From positions 1-64,000 of the forward strand of contig NZ_QTJY01000024.1 in assembly GCF_003703975.1 (NCBI RefSeq): a DNA stretch of 64,000 bases, written 5' to 3'. Under the pieces are notes generated by a model. The model saw only the letters and a program-made list of their open reading frames with translations, made no database searches and was not told the DNA's origin. Shown piece after piece: positions 63,313 to 64,000 of the stretch. The position numbers and the translations under genes were made by a program. Each line of letters opens with the position of its first letter. Position 1 is the first letter of the stretch. This DNA is from Larkinella soli (GTDB lineage: Bacteria > Bacteroidota > Bacteroidia > Cytophagales > Spirosomataceae).

Positions 63313-64000
63313 TCATTTAGTAAAAACGGAAAGAATGATATAAAGAAAGATCACCAGCGGTACGGCTGCGAACTGCAAAAATAGCAACAGAATGGCGGAT
63401 GCCGCCAGAAAAAGATATTTAATCCGGTTCTCGGCCCAGCCGAAGGATTTGAACTTCAGGGCGAACAGAGGCAGTTCGGAAACCATCAGGCCCGACATGA
63501 TGACGCAATAGGCCATCAGAACGTAGGGGTGAAGAATTAGCCTGGCATACTGCGGCTGCGTCACCAGAATCAGCGGCAGGGCCGCCACCACCAGCGCGTT
63601 GGCCGGGGTCGGGACGCCGATGAACGAGTCGCTCTGGCGGGTGTCGATGTTGAATTTCGCCAGCCGGAGGATCGAAAATACCGCGATGATCAGCGCCACA
63701 TACTCGTAGGTGGGCTGGTAGGTCGCCGAGAAGAGGTCGTGCTGGTTATTGGTGGAAACGTACCGGTAAATGATTGACTGTCCGATCAGGTGATACAGGA
63801 TAAAGGCCGGCAGAACCCCGAACGTCACGCCGTCGGCGAGCGAATCCAGTTCCTTTCCGATCGGCGACTGCACCTTCAGCAGCCGGGCCACGAAGCCGTC
63901 GAGGAAATCCAGGACGGCCGCGATCAGGATGAAGTAGGAGGGCCAGACCGGAATGTGCAGGTTGCCGAAGGGAATCGGCGCGGTGACCCGGCCGGGCGTC
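63313..64000 (-). CDS. pssA: CDP-diacylglycerol-serine O-phosphatidyltransferase, 5' end outside the window
   Basis: The open frame runs to the window edge on the minus strand, so the N-terminus is missing. The CDP-alcohol phosphotransferase motif is complete: DGFVAR, eight residues, then GKELDSLAD (D-G-x2-A-R-x8-G-x3-D-x3-D). About six helices follow. The enzyme makes phosphatidylserine, precursor of phosphatidylethanolamine, in the inner membrane. It lies 41 bases upstream of purS on the same strand. Confidence 0.9.
   Translation of the reverse strand, partial: TPGRVTAPIPFGNLHIPVWPSYFILIAAVLDFLDGFVARLLKVQSPIGKELDSLADGVTFGVLPAFILYHLIGQSIIYRYVSTNNQHDLFSATYQPTYEYVALIIAVFSILRLAKFNIDTRQSDSFIGVPTPANALVVAALPLILVTQPQYARLILHPYVLMAYCVIMSGLMVSELPLFALKFKSFGWAENRIKYLFLAASAILLLFLQFAAVPLVIFLYIILSVFTK

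Overview
The window looks like a chromosomal segment of a high-GC member of the Bacteroidota, most likely order Cytophagales (Spirosoma/Larkinella/Rudanella type). This is inferred from gene content: a hybrid two-component regulator with a Reg_prop/Y_Y_Y sensor, LytTR regulators, an ECF sigma factor beside a membrane-anchor/beta-barrel protein, TAnnTTTG-like -7 promoter boxes and a split KdpD. No rRNA, tRNA, CRISPR array or prophage was seen.

Layout. 1-5.5 kb: end of a YceI-like gene, small membrane proteins, a PAS-LuxR regulator and a PadR/FtsX-type permease pair. 5.5-10.6 kb: a gene-poor stretch with one possible small protein, a HelD-like helicase and an FAD-dependent oxidoreductase. 10.8-18.7 kb: a carbohydrate locus with a hybrid two-component regulator divergent from a GH43 glycosidase, followed by an MFS transporter and a membrane protein; it has no SusC/SusD pair. 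18.8-20.5 kb: gene decay, with a histidine kinase broken by two in-frame TAG codons and a frameshift, abutting a remnant of a YozG-like Cro/C1 regulator. 20.7-31.0 kb: a complete Kdp potassium-uptake locus whose regulator is a sigma-54 (NtrC-type) response regulator instead of KdpE. Its gene order is regulator, 27-aa membrane peptide, kdpF, kdpA, kdpB, kdpC, beta-barrel protein, KdpD N-terminal half, HAMP-PAS kinase. A candidate sigma-54 promoter and a tandem upstream site lie between regulator and operon. 31.0-33.7 kb: a PAP2 phosphatase, then about 1.1 kb of non-coding DNA with orphan terminators, palindromic repeats and an IS630-type remnant. 33.8-35.9 kb: an RsbQ-like hydrolase coupled to a PAS histidine kinase. 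35.9-49 kb: small secreted and membrane proteins, an ECF sigma module, a response regulator convergent with a Reg_prop kinase, an OBAP-type lipoprotein, a ROK kinase, a GmhA-like isomerase, a sulfite-oxidase-like enzyme and a LytTR regulator. 49-64 kb: mainly housekeeping genes (YfhO-like protein, MutS2, HMG-CoA lyase, FabH, PurS, PssA) with a Uma2-type nuclease, an IscA-like protein lacking its C-terminal cysteines, a 1280-aa NtrY-like kinase and a NUMOD4/HNH endonuclease.

The strongest functional unit is the Kdp locus: low K+ or turgor would be sensed by the split KdpD/HAMP kinase, relayed to the sigma-54 activator, and would switch on KdpFABC together with an outer-membrane barrel. Signal transduction is heavily represented: six intact kinase genes or kinase-related sensors, one dead kinase, two response-regulator genes plus the hybrid's own receiver, one ECF sigma factor, a LuxR and a LytTR regulator. 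Many genes end in strong hairpin terminators, and in three cases the stop codon lies inside the terminator loop.
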